Shown: piece after piece, positions 1 to 10,763 of the stretch | How positions within the stretch are numbered: position 1 is the stretch's first letter | Layout of the letters: each line of letters opens with the position of its first letter | NCBI GenBank assembly: GCA_007026445.1 | Contig: VDMD01000052.1 | Coordinates: 1-64,000, forward strand | Length of the DNA: 64,000 nt | Source of the DNA: Schizophyllum amplum | Taxonomy: Eukaryota > Basidiomycota > Agaricomycetes > Agaricales > Schizophyllaceae | Direction: 5' to 3' | Position numbers and translations under genes: made by a program | The notes under the pieces: generated by a model | The model's input: only the letters and a program-made list of their open reading frames with translations | Databases searched by the model: none | Told to the model about the DNA's origin: nothing

Positions 1-1328
1 TGCCGTCGGCCGCGGTAATCAGTGATGGGGGAATGTCGACGAGATTCTCGAAGCGTGGTAGGTCGCCTGAGAAAAATGATGAAGCGCCGGTGTCGACGAG
101 AGTGGGCTTTGAGCGCGCCGTAGCTGGCAACGCAAGCAAGGCCGGGTTGTTGCGGAAGTCTGAGGTGATGGAGAGCGCACGTCCGAGTCGTCCGCACCTT
201 GGGGAATCGTGATCAGCGCGACCTCGTCGTCGCTGTCGTCAACGCCGGGAGCTCTTCGCGGTGTTCGCGTGGCCCTTCCCCTTCCCCTTGCCCTTTCCTT
301 TGGGTCCCTCGCCTTCCTTCCCGCCACCCTTCGCCCAACAATCGCGCTTCCCAGTGCCCCAACTTGCCGCAGTTGGTGCACTTGTCGTCCTTCTTCGACT
401 TCGAAGACGACGAGCTCTTCCCCTTCCCCTTCGACATACGTGTCGCGGCCATCGCAACCGAATCATCGCTGCGCTTCTGCTGCTCCTCCGCGTCGAACGT
501 GGCCTGTAGCTGCGCGACGACGTCCGATGCCTGCAGAGTCGAGAGTCTCGGCTTCTTCTTCCTCTTCTCCATGAGGTTGAGCGCGGACGTGGTCTGCTGC
601 ATCTGCGTAATGATGGTCCGGTACGTGTCGGGGATGGACTCCTTCATGAGCTCGATGCGCTCTGTCTCGCCCAAGGTCATGCCGAGCTGCTCGAGGCGAT
701 CGAACAGGTCCTCCATGGACGCGAGATGCGCGCGAACGTTATCGCCCTCGACGCACTTCATGGCGTTGAGCTGCCGGTAAAGCTGCGTGCGGATGGCGAC
801 GTTATCGACGTTCTCGAACTTGCTCACCAGCGCTTCCCACACGTCCTTCGCGGTCGCGCGCCCCTTGATCTCGGTGAACGTAGCGTTCGACACCGACGTG
901 TAGATGATGTCGCGCATCTGGGCTTCGCGCTGCTCCCACGTGTCGAGCGCGTCGAGCAACTCTTCATGGGCAGCGTCGCTGAGTGGAGTGGGGGTGGGGG
1001 GTAATGGCACTTGCGCCGGCTGCGCCGGCGACGTTGTTGCTGCGGCGCCTGCTGCGGCAGGTTCCTCGTCCTCGCTACTATCCGAATCGTCCTCCTCTGA
1101 ATCCGACTCCAAGTCGGTGCTCTTGAACCACTGGCGCTTGTCCTTGTCGTAGACAGGATGCGCCGGTTTCGGCGTGCCGCGCAGATGGCGCGCGAGTCCG
1201 GTGATCTTCTTGATCTTCTGAACCGTGACCTCCTTGTAGCGGGGCCAGTTCGTACCGTCGTCCTTGCACTTCAGAGGGGTGTCGATCTTGACTGTTTGGA
1301 TGGACATGTTGGAACTGTCGGGGCTCAT
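1..1328 (-). pseudogene. copia gag and start of protease, frameshifted
   Basis: The frame from 1328 reads as a copia capsid of about 330 residues: an acidic Ser/Asp/Glu stretch near residues 75-95, a helical gag domain (about 110-270), then a basic tail. The zinc knuckle near 330-375 begins with two cysteines and a histidine, but its last cysteine lies in another frame, so one base has been gained or lost there. The frame changes again near 185-240 before a protease-like segment carrying the aspartyl active-site DTGAS (codons for DTG at 86-94). Broken, partial copy. It is described only; no repaired sequence is given. Confidence 0.8.
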
Positions 1329-1332
1329 AACC

Positions 1333-1560
1333 TGACAAGAGGTACGAGCGAGGAGATTCCGAGGGACCTATACAAGTCGCGTGTGACTACAGGGACGTTA
1401 GTATAGGTGTAAGGTATGCGTAGGAAATATAACTCACGCCTCAGCGATGAAGGTAAAAGCTGAGGCGCGTCGTCGAGACGATCGAAGTATCTATCGGAGA
1501 TAAGTCCGTAAAAGGAAACCTATGGGCGCATATGTGCGCAGAGATGAATATATTCTAACA
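1333..1560 (-). repeat. 5' LTR of the copia element
   Basis: On the minus strand the 228-bp segment begins TGTTAGAATA and ends TTGTCA, so it has the 5'-TG...CA-3' ends usual for LTRs. TGTTRGAATA is a common start of copia LTRs. It directly abuts the gag leader. The second LTR is outside the window, so neither identity between LTRs nor target-site duplication can be tested. Confidence 0.7.
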
Positions 1561-1624
1561 ATGTCCTCCCTCCTCTTCGTTGCCTGCCTCTCCCACACAC
1601 CGCTTTACCGGAATCTGGTTGAGC

Positions 1625-3034
1625 TCGACGAAACACGAACGGCGACCTCGACGAAACACGAACGGCGACCTCGACGAGACACGAACGGCGACCTCCACTG
1701 ACCCGGTCGGACGAGGCGACTCGGGCTCGACTCCGATCGGCTAGGGACGAAGAGGGCTCGCTCGACTCGACCTGACGAGGGGCTCGCTCGACACGACCTG
1801 ACGAGGGCTCTTCGTCACGTTCGGGTCTGCCTGATTCCCTTCGTCCCCTACCTTCACCGCCCCTCAGCCCATACCTTCAGCTCTTCCCCTTCACCTCTCC
1901 TTCGTCTCCTCCTCTCCTTCGTCTCCTCCTCTCCTTCGCCTCACTTCTCCTTCGTCTCCCCCTCTCCTTCGCCTCACTTCTCCTTCGTCTCCTCCGTCTC
2001 CATCTCCGAGCCCTAGTCCTCCTCCCATTCCCATCCCTCTCCCATTCCTCCCAGGCCCTCTCCCTTTCTCAGTCCGTTTAGCCTTCCGCCTTCGCCTTCC
2101 CTTCCCGCCCCCTTTGCGTCCTTCCCTTCTGTCCCCTTTGCATCCATCCCTTCTGTCCCCTTTGCGTCCTTCCCGTCCCCTTCGCGTCCATCCTTCCCGT
2201 CCCCTTTGCGTCCTTCCCTTCTGTCCCCTTTGCGTCCCTTCCCTCCCATTCCCGTCCCCAGTCGGCAGGATCGCATATCGCGCCGTAGAGGGCTGCAGCG
2301 TTCAGTGCCGGGCTGCAGCGCTCAGTGCCAGGCTGCAGCGCTCAGTGCCGGGCTGCAGCGCTTAGTGCCAGGCTGCAGCGCTCAGCGCCGGGCTGCAGCG
2401 CTGATTGGTGGAGGTCTGCAGCGCTAATCGGTGGAGGTCTGCAGCGCTGATCGATGGAGGTCTGCAGCGCTGATCGGTGGAGGGCTGCACTTGATTGAAT
2501 GCTTGTAGAACGCGCGGGACCCCTAATACCTTGTCAGTCCTGGGTGGCAGTGTTAGAGAGTATAATGGGGCGGGTGCGACGTGTCGCGACTGCGAACCCG
2601 CAGCGACTGCGTACCCTTGGGTACCGCAGCGACTGCGTACCCTTGGGTACCGCAGCGACTGCGTACCCTTGGGTACCGCAGCAGCAGCAGGGCGCTGCCG
2701 GGCACCTTCTCGACTCGAGCGCGTATGTAGTACTTCTTCGGGCGCGATACAGTTACTTGCATTCTAGCGCGTGCTTTTATTCTAGCGCATGCTTTCATTC
2801 TAGCGCGTAGATGATCTCATTTGCCATCATCTTCGAGGACAGAGGTCAAGTTGACGGACGAGGAGAGGAGGGACGAAGAGGACAGGGGGGACAAAGGCAC
2901 AGGTCGTCATGGTAACATCCAGGAACCGGATCAAAGTCAATGAAGGCCGGGGTTTGTCAAGAACGCACGAGCGGGCTGTCAAGATCGCGTGAGCGGGTTG
3001 TCAAGATCGCGTGAGCGGGTTGTCAAGATCGCGA
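1625..3034. repeat. string of unrelated minisatellites
   Basis: Gene-free DNA made of successive short tandem arrays. 1625-1693 has three 23-bp units. About 1750-1808 has two 30-bp units. 1890-2010 is CT-rich (CTCCTTCGTCTC). 2108-2245 has units of about 24 bp of TTTGCGTCCTTCCC type. 2290-2490 has about ten 20-bp units containing GGCTGCAGCGCTCAGTG. 2600-2678 has three 26-bp units ending GGGTACC. 2761-2807 has 18-bp units of ATTCTAGCGCGTGC. About 2968-3034 has 22-bp units of GAGCGGGTTGTCAAGATCGC. The open frames here are by-products of the repeats. Confidence 0.85.
2884..2998 (+). repeat. dispersed 115-bp segment, copy 1
   Basis: The segment includes GTCATGGTAACATCCA, CCGGATCAAA and GTCAAGAACGCACG in this order. 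The same blocks in the same order occur at about 28961-29075. Here it lies 190 bp upstream of the membrane-protein gene at 3191, so it may be a duplicated promoter region or a piece of a short interspersed repeat. Confidence 0.6.
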
Positions 3035-3190
3035 AGGCAGTGCTTGGGCCGAGACCTGCCGAGCGTCTCCCGCCATGAGCGAGCGCGGCGGGACGGTGCC
3101 GACGGCGCTATTTGCAGCTTGCCCTCATCCGCGTCCTCGCCTCCGACGTCGTCCGCTCCTCCTCCTCGTCCTCCTCCCCAGCCCGCCACC

Positions 3191-3679
3191 ATGTTCGCCA
3201 CCGCCAACACCTTCCAGCCCTACCTCCGCAACCTCACCTACGCGTCGCTCGTCCTCAGCGCCCTCATGCTCGCCGCCTCCCTCGTCTCCCAGGGCATCCA
3301 GTCCTTCTTCCTCGCCCCCGTCGCCGCCTTCTTCACCCTCCTCTTCCACACCGCCATCCTCATCATGCAGTGGCGCGACGTCCGCCCGCGCACCTACTCC
3401 AAGTACTCCACCCTCACCGCGCTCGTCGTCGCGTACCTGCTCGCCGCGCTCTGGGCCGCCGCGTTCGGCGTCATCGGGTGGCTGTTTGTGTTCAACGACT
3501 ACTATGCGGAGTATTGGCACAATGTGTATATGGGGCTGGCGATCGCGCAGCTGGTGCTGGCGGCGGCGGAGGATGTGTGCTTGTGGATGATCGCGGCGAG
3601 GGCGACGGTGGAGAGGCAGCATGGGGTGACGCGATACAAGGCCGTGATGGAGACGTCGAATATCTTCGAGGAGGTGTGA
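3191..3679 (+). CDS. small four-helix membrane protein, function unknown
   Basis: Single-exon gene for 162 residues. The start is the ATG in CCGCCACCATG, a strong eukaryotic initiation context; the frame is open further upstream, but only this start places the first helix sensibly. Four hydrophobic segments are visible at about residues 14-36, 39-60, 76-103 and 113-137, with Arg/Lys-rich loops between them, as in MARVEL-like or other four-span proteins. The tail is short and polar and ends FEEV. There is no signal peptide beyond the first helix. I do not recognise a named family. The gene is isolated between minisatellite arrays. Confidence 0.75.
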   Translation: MFATANTFQPYLRNLTYASLVLSALMLAASLVSQGIQSFFLAPVAAFFTLLFHTAILIMQWRDVRPRTYSKYSTLTALVVAYLLAALWAAAFGVIGWLFVFNDYYAEYWHNVYMGLAIAQLVLAAAEDVCLWMIAARATVERQHGVTRYKAVMETSNIFEEV

Positions 3680-3689
3680 AGGGCGCGGG

Positions 3690-4840
3690 GCGCCTGTGCC
3701 TTGGCCGCGCGCGCCTATTCTCTGGCGTCGCGCGCATTTCCTGGCGTTGTATGTTTCTCTCCGAGGTGTGTTGCATTCTGAGCAGCTCTACTGCACGTAT
3801 AACGCGATGTCTTCTAGGAGAGAATTTGAAGCGCAGCTTACGGTCCGAATCCACGGTCCACCGTCGTGCAATACGACCCATCACGGCCTGACGCCACCTC
3901 ATCACGGACTGCCATCGTCTACCTCTCGCATTGTCACAGTATCTCATCCACGGACGTTCATCGGCATAGGCTCCTCACCCTCACCCGCGCATCCGTTCAT
4001 CTCACCCACCCGCACCCGTCTCCATCAGCCTCTCCTCGCGGTGGCATACTTAGAAGCAGAACACAAGCCTCCCTCCCAGATCACAAGCCTCCCTCCCAGA
4101 ACACAAGCCTCCCTCCCAGATGTACTATCCTTATTCGCTATCCCTTGGTCATCTCGCGTACTCCTACCACATTCCCGGTCGTCGTCGTACTCCTACATCC
4201 CCCGGTCGTCATCGTACTCATACACCACCCCTCGTAATGGGATGTCACTCGGTCTTTCTCAATCGTCATCGCACTGCTACGTCGAACGCTACGATATGCT
4301 CAGTCGTCCTTGCGATATGCTCGGTCGTCCTTGCGATATGCTCGGTCGTCCTTGCGATATGCTCGGTCGTCCTTGCGATCAGTATGCTCGGTCGTCCTTG
4401 CGATAATCTCAATCACTGCAATACTCTCAGCAACCGTCACTGCAATACTCTCAATTGCCACTGCACTACTTTCAATCATCGCCGCATTCTCGGCAACCGT
4501 CACTGCGATATCCAATTTCTCCTTCGTCCCTGCAATATTCAATCTCTCCTTCGTCCCTGCAATATTCTCAACCATCACCCGCATGCTGCTGCTTCCCTAT
4601 CCGCACGACTCAATAATGCCTTACTTTCCTTCTGCTTCCATTCACTTTCCTTCTGCTTCTATTCACTTTCCTTCTGTTCACTTCCCTTCTGCTCACTGCC
4701 CTTCTGTTCACTTCCCTTCTGTTCATCACTTCCCCTATGCTCACTTCCCCTATGCTCACCTCCCTTCTGCTCACCTCCCTTCTGCTCACTTCCCTTCTGC
4801 TTACCTCCCTTCTGTTCACTGCCCTTAGGTTTACTGTCCA
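3690..4840. repeat. tandem arrays downstream of the membrane protein gene
   Basis: Non-coding. 4061-4120 has three 20-bp units (ACACAAGCCTCCCTCCCAGA). About 4297-4405 has five 21-bp units (TGCTCGGTCGTCCTTGCGAT). 4420-4600 is degenerate. About 4615-4835 is a pyrimidine-rich array of CACTTCCCTTCTG type. No start context, codon bias or intron signal supports a gene. Confidence 0.8.
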
Positions 4841-4849
4841 GCGCGCCAC

Positions 4850-5398
4850 CTTGGCCGAACGTCCACGCCGCCTTGGGCGAACGTCTACGCCGCCACGGTC
4901 CGTTGTCTACGCCGCCTTGGGCGAATACCTACGCCGCCATGGGCGAATGTCTATGCCGCCTTGGGCGAATGTCTACGCCGCCTTGGGCGAACGTCTACGC
5001 CGCCTTGGGCGAACGTCCACGCCGCCTTGGGCGAATGTCTATGCCGCCTTGGGCGAATGTCTATGCCGCCTTGGGCGAATGCCTACGCCGCCATAGGCGA
5101 ATGTCTATACCGCCATGGTCAGTTGTCTATACCGCCATGGTCCGTTGTCTACGCTTCGCCATGAGCGGACGTCTACGCCGACACGGTCGAATGACTACGC
5201 CGCCTTGGGCGAATGTCTATACCGCCATGCGCGAATGTCTATGCCGCCTTGGGCGAATGTCTATGCCGCCTTGGGCGAACGTCCACGCCGCCATGCGCGA
5301 ATGTCTACGCCGCCAGGCGCGAATGCCTACGCCGCCATGCGCGAATGCCTACGCCGCCATGCGCGAATGCCTACGCCGCCATGCACAAATGTCTCTTG
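4850..5398. repeat. 22-bp minisatellite, about 24 units
   Basis: The unit is close to ACGCCGCCTTGGGCGAATGT plus two bases, varying at a few positions (TTGGGC, ATGGGC or ATGCGC). Because 22 is not a multiple of three and the unit has no stop, each strand stays open in all frames with a 22-residue period. This explains a 636-codon open frame across 4120-6030, which I do not regard as a gene. Confidence 0.85.
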
Positions 5399-5489
5399 TA
5401 GCTAAGTCTTCAACTCCAAACCATATTGGTGCATTGAAAGTTGATATGTCTCTGTACAGTGATAAGCGCAAGTACACGCAGGCTCCCCA

Positions 5490-5930
5490 CAGATTTGAAG
5501 CCGACTGCGGGCAGACTTCGAGGCCGACTACTTGCAGAATTCGAGGCCGACTCCGTGCACATCCGAGGACTGCGGGCAGACTTCGAGGACTCTTTGCAGA
5601 TTCCAATACTCCGTACAGATTCGAAGACTCTGCACAGATTCGAACACTCTGCATGTCATATTCCAGCGACGATGTTGCCCCCTCGATGGTCGACCGACGA
5701 CAGGTCCCTCGAGACTGGACGCTAGAGCCACTCACGGTCGCCAGGGCCCCCTCGATGGTCGACTGCCCCCCCTCGATGGTCGACTGCCCCCCTCGATGGT
5801 CGACTGCCCCCCCTCGATGGTCGACGGGTCTCCCTCGATGGTCGACGGGTCCCCCTCAATGGTCGACGGGTCCCCCTCGATGGTCGACGGGTCCCCCTCG
5901 ATGGTTGACGGGTTCACTTGATGGGCTGCA
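5490..5930. repeat. two further arrays, the second with GTCGAC in each unit
   Basis: About 5490-5650 repeats GCAGACTTCGAGG-like units. About 5670-5925 repeats a unit of roughly 20 bp, CCCCTCGATGGTCGACGGGT, about nine times. Apart from these arrays I see nothing in the stretch up to the promoter of the next gene at 6305. Confidence 0.8.
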
Positions 5931-6190
5931 GACTTCGTTGCACGACTGCCTCCCTCGACTAAACAACCAGCGCCCTTCACGGATAACTAGCGCCCTCGAC
6001 GGACAATTAGCTCGCTTAACAGACCCATGACGATCATCGGTGAGTGTGCTCAGCGACTCCCCAGTAGCTGTTTCACCTACTTATAAGTTATGGCAGGAGG
6101 CTATCGCACGGGAGCGCTCATCTACTTGCGCGCACGCGGCTACCCGGTACCACCAATGGTAAATTCAGCCTTTGTCTCGACGGAGTCACA

Positions 6191-6228
6191 GTCACCATGA
6201 CGCCTTTGACGCCAGGCGCTTAAATAAC
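6191..6228 (+). promoter_or_regulatory. shared promoter module of the F-box-like genes (copy 1)
   Basis: GTCACCATGACGCC is followed by GGCGCTTAAATAAC at 6215-6228, ending 77 bp before the ATG. The same order (TGACGCC, then GGCGCTTAA) stands upstream of the paralogues at 10434 and 27521. TTAAATAA may serve as the TATA-like element. Confidence 0.55.
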
Positions 6229-6304
6229 ATCCTTCTCTCCCTTTCACTTCCCCCCACCGTGAAAGAACTCCTACCGTGAAACAACTGAAAGGTGACGCTG
6301 CACC

Positions 6305-8109
6305 ATGAGCAACATCGCTGAGGTCCCCGACATCCTTCTTCTCATCTTCGAGGAAGTGCTTGAATTTGCGTCTCACCTCGACGACGGACAACCGCCATGT
6401 CTCTTTCCTTGCGTGCTTGTCTCCCGCCTGTGGCACGAGATCGCGACACCACTGCTGTGGAGGAAGGTCACGCCGGTCTCTGTATGGAAGCTTCTTCCAG
6501 AGGACTGTCGACGTCTGAGCGACACCGGCGGTCGGCAAGGTAGTCTTCTGGTATGTGACCCGTCTTCCAGTGTTTGTGCTGCCACTCAACGGATTACCTC
6601 ACGCAGGAGCTCTCCCGGCCGCTTACGAACAAGGACTTGGAGGCATTGACGAGGCTCTCATACCACGTCGAGACAATCTGCCACAGTCCCCCTGGTGCAG
6701 TGTTTCTGGCACCGAGCACTATCGCGGCGCTTCCTCCGCTAGGTACACTTTTCCTCTCCCTGCGGCGCATCATATACAGAACGTTCTCCGTGAGCGATAC
6801 GTTGCACGACGTGCATACATTCCACGCGTATCTGACCTCCACTGTACGCTTCATCACACTCTACGCAACCACCAAGTTCGTCCCCGACATCATCAAGGTC
6901 GCCCGATGTTGCCCAGACCTGGAGACGATCATGGTGGAAAGCAAGGCTGCCCTCAACGCGCACACCGTGCGACGGATGGACACCGCGCTATCGAGACTCG
7001 GCAGACTCACCACCGTCTTCTTCGCGCTGCCCTACCCGAACGAGCTCCATCACATGCACAGCGTGGGCCGCCTCCCGTCCCTCCACTCGCTCTTGCTATC
7101 GGCAAAGGCTCCCGATGGGTATATGCCCCGCTCTCAGCTAACGATCACGCTCAACGACGCGCCCAGCGCCCGGGCGGTGAGCGCCATGCTAGCCGCCTTC
7201 GCACACCCCGCACGCCCCATCAAAGCCCTGTACCTCCGCCCCCGCGCCCTGTGGCCCGACGACGACCCTGACCCCGGCATGCACCACCTCGCTGTGCTCG
7301 CCGCGCGCGCCGCCGCGTACTGCAGCCCCTCCACGCTCACCCGCCTGCACATCGAGTGCACGGCGCAGTCGGCGCCCACGCCGCACGCCCTGCGCGTCGA
7401 GCACCTCCGGCCTCTCGCTGGGCATACCCGCCTGGTGTGCGTACACGTGCAAGTGTCGGCGGCGGCGGCGCTGGACGACGAGGCGGTGGCCGAGCTCGCG
7501 GGGTGGTGGCCGGCGCTCCAGTCTCTGCAGATCGTCACTGCCGGGGGCGGCGACGTGCTGTGTTCGCTGCGCGCGCTCGAAGCGCTCGCTGTGCTGTGCC
7601 CGCGGCTGCGGAGTCTGACGATCCCGCTGGACGCGACGGTGGTGCCCGAGGCGGTGGGGGACGCCGCGCAGGCGATTCTTGGCGCCATGCCGCGTACCTG
7701 GCCCGACGGGTCACGCCGGCGCGGTGTGCAATATCTCAAGGTGTGTGGGAGGCTCGCGCTGCCAGATGAGGCGGGCGGCGTGTCGAATGTGACGGGAGTC
7801 GCGTCGAATGCGACGGTCGCGCCGAATGCGACGGGCGCGCCGAATGCGACGGGCGCGCCGAATGCGATTGGGTTTGGGCCGTATGCGATGGGGTTCGCGA
7901 CGAATCCGATGAGGGCGTCGCCGAATCCGATACCAAGGTGCGCGCCGGATGCGGCTGCGCTGCATGCGGCTGCGGTCGCGACGTACCTACAGGCTCTGTT
8001 CCCCGCGCTGGCCGAAGTGAGCTGCTTCGGCGAGAATGGGCGTATGGCCAAGAGGGTGTGGTCGAGAGTGAACAATATTCTGCGGCAGAAGCCTAGGGCT
8101 CGTAGATGA
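6305..8109 (+). CDS. F-box-like protein with degenerate leucine-rich repeats (copy 1)
   Basis: Two exons (6305-6550, 6607-8109) joined by a 56-bp GTATGT...CGCAG phase-0 intron give 582 residues. Residues 1-70 form an F-box-like motif (VPDILLLIFEEVL, then LVSRLW and PLLWRKV), the usual opening of basidiomycete F-box proteins that recruit SCF ubiquitin ligases. The rest is a leucine-rich alpha/beta region with recurring L..L.I and CPRLRSL-type units, probably for substrate recognition. Near residues 470-500 there is an insertion of repeated (A/T)GAPNAT-type units that the paralogue at 8835-10434 lacks. The two genes are convergent, 725 bp apart. The family role is inferred; the substrate is unknown. 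Confidence 0.8.
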
Positions 8110-8834
8110 GGTCGCGCGTATGCAGTGAGCGCATGCACTCCTAGTAGTAGGATACGCCCCCTCAGGCCTGTTGATTACGGGTGCCAAGCCAGGCGAGGAG
8201 TCGTTGTACAGATAAGGGGATATGTACAGACGATGAGGAAAGATGAATGTGTTGATGGAGCAAGACACGGTGAGGGAGCAAGGCGTGGGGTGAGCAGTCC
8301 TGGTTGAGGGAAGAAGTGACGATGGAGAAAGACGTGGTCGTGGAGAAAGACGTCAACGGATGAAGAGACGAAGCGAGATCGACGGTATTGGTAGGTCGAG
8401 AATATGGATAGGTCGAGGATATGGGAGAATAGGTCGCGCCCCAGAGTGATGCTACTTACTAATATGCTAGACGATGCGCCGGCGAGTGATGCAAGACGCG
8501 CCTCACGCCGCTCCTCCGTCGAGGAGCTTGAAAAGCTCTCCCTCGACGGCTCGAGCACGAAGTGAGACCAAGGGATACAGATGAAGTCACCGAGACAGGC
8601 TGAGTGACCGAGATAGAACGAAATAACCGGGATAGATGAAGTGATAGAGTGAGGTGGAGTGGCCGAGATAGAAGTTGAATGATTGAGATAAACGAGGTAA
8701 CGAAGAATTTTTGCAAGTCACGTCGGCGAGAGACCAGTATGTAGATACGTACGCTAAAGAAAGCAAGCGGTTGAGATACTTCGTTCTTCTGCCGTGGGAG
8801 AACCGAAGGCATGCTAGACAATGCAGGATGGTGC
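8110..8834. other. gene-free 3' region between convergent paralogues
   Basis: This is the shared 3' flank of the two F-box-like genes. It is purine-rich on the plus strand, with loose GATAGA/GTGAG repetitions (8570-8710). No conserved frame, RNA gene or element was recognised. Confidence 0.6.
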
Positions 8835-10434
8835 TCAGCCATGCGCAAAATCCGCCTTCGGTGAGAGAAGGTCGTTCACCTCCCTCCACTCTTCCACCCA
8901 CTCGTTGTTTTTGGTAGAGCTGCACACCTTAACCAATGCGGGAAACAGTGCATCGAGGTACGCAGCAACCCCGACAGGATTAGGGACGCGTCCCCCGCAA
9001 ACTGAAAGCCGTCGAAGGCCGCACCGCAGCACTCCGCTAGACGTAGTATCACCCCGCACGTCGTTCGATGTTTCCGGTACGTTCGTCGCGTCCAGCGCGA
9101 TAGCCAGGGACTGCAGCTGCGGACAGTGCACAGCGAGCGGCTCGAGTGCGCGGAGTGTGCTTGATGCTCCTGGGAGGCCGTCCCCAAAGATTTCCAAGTT
9201 CTCGAGCATCGGCCACCATCGCGCGAGCTCGCCCACCGCCCCATCATCCAACGCCGTGGTCCTCGAGACACGCAAATATACACGTACCAGGCGTGCATGT
9301 GCTGCGAAAGGCCTGAGGTGGTCGACACGCAGGGCATGCTCCGAATAATTCCACTGCACGCAGTCGATGCGCATGACGGTGAGCGTGGACGGGCTGCAAT
9401 GGGCGGCGGCACGGGCGGTGAGCGCGCTGAGATGGTGCATGCCGGTGTCGTCGGTTTCGTAACACAGGATGTATGGGCGGAGGCACAAGGCCTCGATGGG
9501 GCGTGCACCGGAGCCGAACGAGGCTATCATGTTGCTTGTCGCGCGGGCATGAGGCAGGTTCAAGAGCATGAGCGTCCGAAGCGGCGTACACAAATATCGC
9601 GAGGGGTTCGAACCCGTGATGATGAGCGACTGGATAGAAGGACTGCGTCCCACGGCGCTTAGGTGGTGAAGTTTGTTCGGCGACGGCAGCCTAAGCGAGA
9701 CTTGGGCGAGATTGCTCAGACTCGCAAGCGCCGCGTCGATTCGTTGCACAGTGAGTACATCGATGCTGGCTTCGCTTCGTATAATCAATTTCTCTAGGTT
9801 TGGGCAGCATCGGGCGATTCTGGGGATGTCGGGAATGAAATCGGTGTTTGAGTCTAATGTTATAGACCGCAGAGACGAGAAAAGATACGCGTGGAAGTTA
9901 TCTGCGTCGTATTTTGGGCCATGAAAGTGGAGATATGCCGTGTATATGATGTGCTCCATGGAGGGGAAAAGCGTGTTCAGTGGAGGAAGCGCAGCGAGGA
10001 CGCCTGCCGTCAGATACACTCCCACTCCACTGTGAGGACTATGGCAGAGTGTCTTGATGTGGTATGAGAGCTTCGCAGTAGGCGCCCAGTCCGCATCGTC
10101 CAGAGGACGCCAGGGGTGCTGCGAAATAGTGCATGGATACTGCGTTCGTGAAAAGATCAAGCGATGTGGACTGATTACATACCAGTAAAGAGGTATATTG
10201 TCCTTGACTGTAAACCAAGTATCGGCAGTCTGCTGGAAGCAGATTCCATATAGCACGCGATGTAACCTTTTTCCACAGCAAAGGCGTCGCGAGCTCGTTC
10301 CACAAGCGAGAGACAAGCACGATGGGAAGCAGGGATCGGGGCGGCTCATGCCAGGCGTCCTGCTCTGGAGACAGATGAAGCACTTGCTCGAAGATGAGAA
10401 GAAGAACGTCGGCGACTTCAGCAATGTTGGTCAT
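8835..10434 (-). CDS. F-box-like protein with degenerate leucine-rich repeats (copy 2)
   Basis: Two exons (10434-10183, 10139-8835) with a 43-bp phase-0 intron at the same place as in copy 1 give 518 residues. An in-frame ATG lies 20 codons upstream, but the start at 10434 aligns with MSNIAEV in the other copies. The F-box-like motif occupies residues 3-65 (VADVLLLIFEQVL, LVSRLWNELATPLLW). Two-thirds of the protein follows the leucine-rich region of copy 1, including GMHHLSAL, CSPSTLT and HALRVDHLRP. The copy looks intact. It probably arose with copy 1 by inverted duplication. Confidence 0.8.
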
Positions 10435-10509
10435 GTCGCGGCGTCTATGTTCACGCGCACGGTGCGGCGACGTGGGAGGAGAGAAGGGACTCAAGTGATG
10501 TTAAGCCGC

Positions 10510-10575
10510 TTAAGCGCCGGTCACGAATAAGGCGTCACAGGTGAGCGCTCGTCACAAGGCGTCACAGTGACCACC
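10510..10575 (-). promoter_or_regulatory. shared promoter module of the F-box-like genes (copy 2)
   Basis: On the minus strand GTGACGCCTTGTGACGAGCG precedes GGCGCTTAA (10518-10510), which ends 76 bp before the ATG at 10434. Spacing and motifs match copy 1. Confidence 0.5.
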
Positions 10576-10763
10576 CTCGACTTGATATTGACTGACAGTA
10601 GCCTCGACTCTCGGGCATGTTATACGAGTTTAAAATACTAGTGATGATACATTGGTGTACAGTACAGGTTAGTTGTGTCCGTGAAGCCGTAGCGCGGTAC
10701 TAGCGCAGTGTCCATGACAGGGTAATTGTCGTCTCGCGCAGGCTGATCCAGATCGTCGATGCC

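Larger units (their letters stand above)
1..1560 (-). mobile_element. Ty1/copia LTR retrotransposon, 5' part
   Basis: One LTR (1333-1560) is followed on the minus strand by a gag-like frame (1328 to about 215) and then the start of the protease. The order LTR, gag, protease and the copia-type features (acidic capsid, zinc knuckle, DTG-containing protease) identify the family. The element runs off the left edge, so integrase, reverse transcriptase, RNase H and the 3' LTR cannot be seen. Several frame changes within gag-protease show that this copy is not autonomous. A TATGAGCCC stretch directly inside the LTR is where a tRNA primer-binding site is expected, but I cannot confirm pairing. Confidence 0.85.

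Noticed and set aside
2290..2490. regular 20-bp repeats that could suggest a CRISPR array
   Set aside because: Units are contiguous without unique spacers, in a eukaryotic genome, and there are no cas genes.
3112..3891. 259-codon frame overlapping the membrane protein gene
   Set aside because: Arg/Pro/His-rich shadow of the real frame, with no hydrophobic pattern or start context.
4120..6030. 636-codon open frame on the plus strand
   Set aside because: It runs through three kinds of minisatellite, has no introns or start context, and is explained by stop-free tandem units.
9594..9622. GGGTTCGAACCC resembling a tRNA T-arm
   Set aside because: It lies inside the leucine-rich coding region of the minus-strand F-box-like gene; no acceptor, D or anticodon arms surround it.
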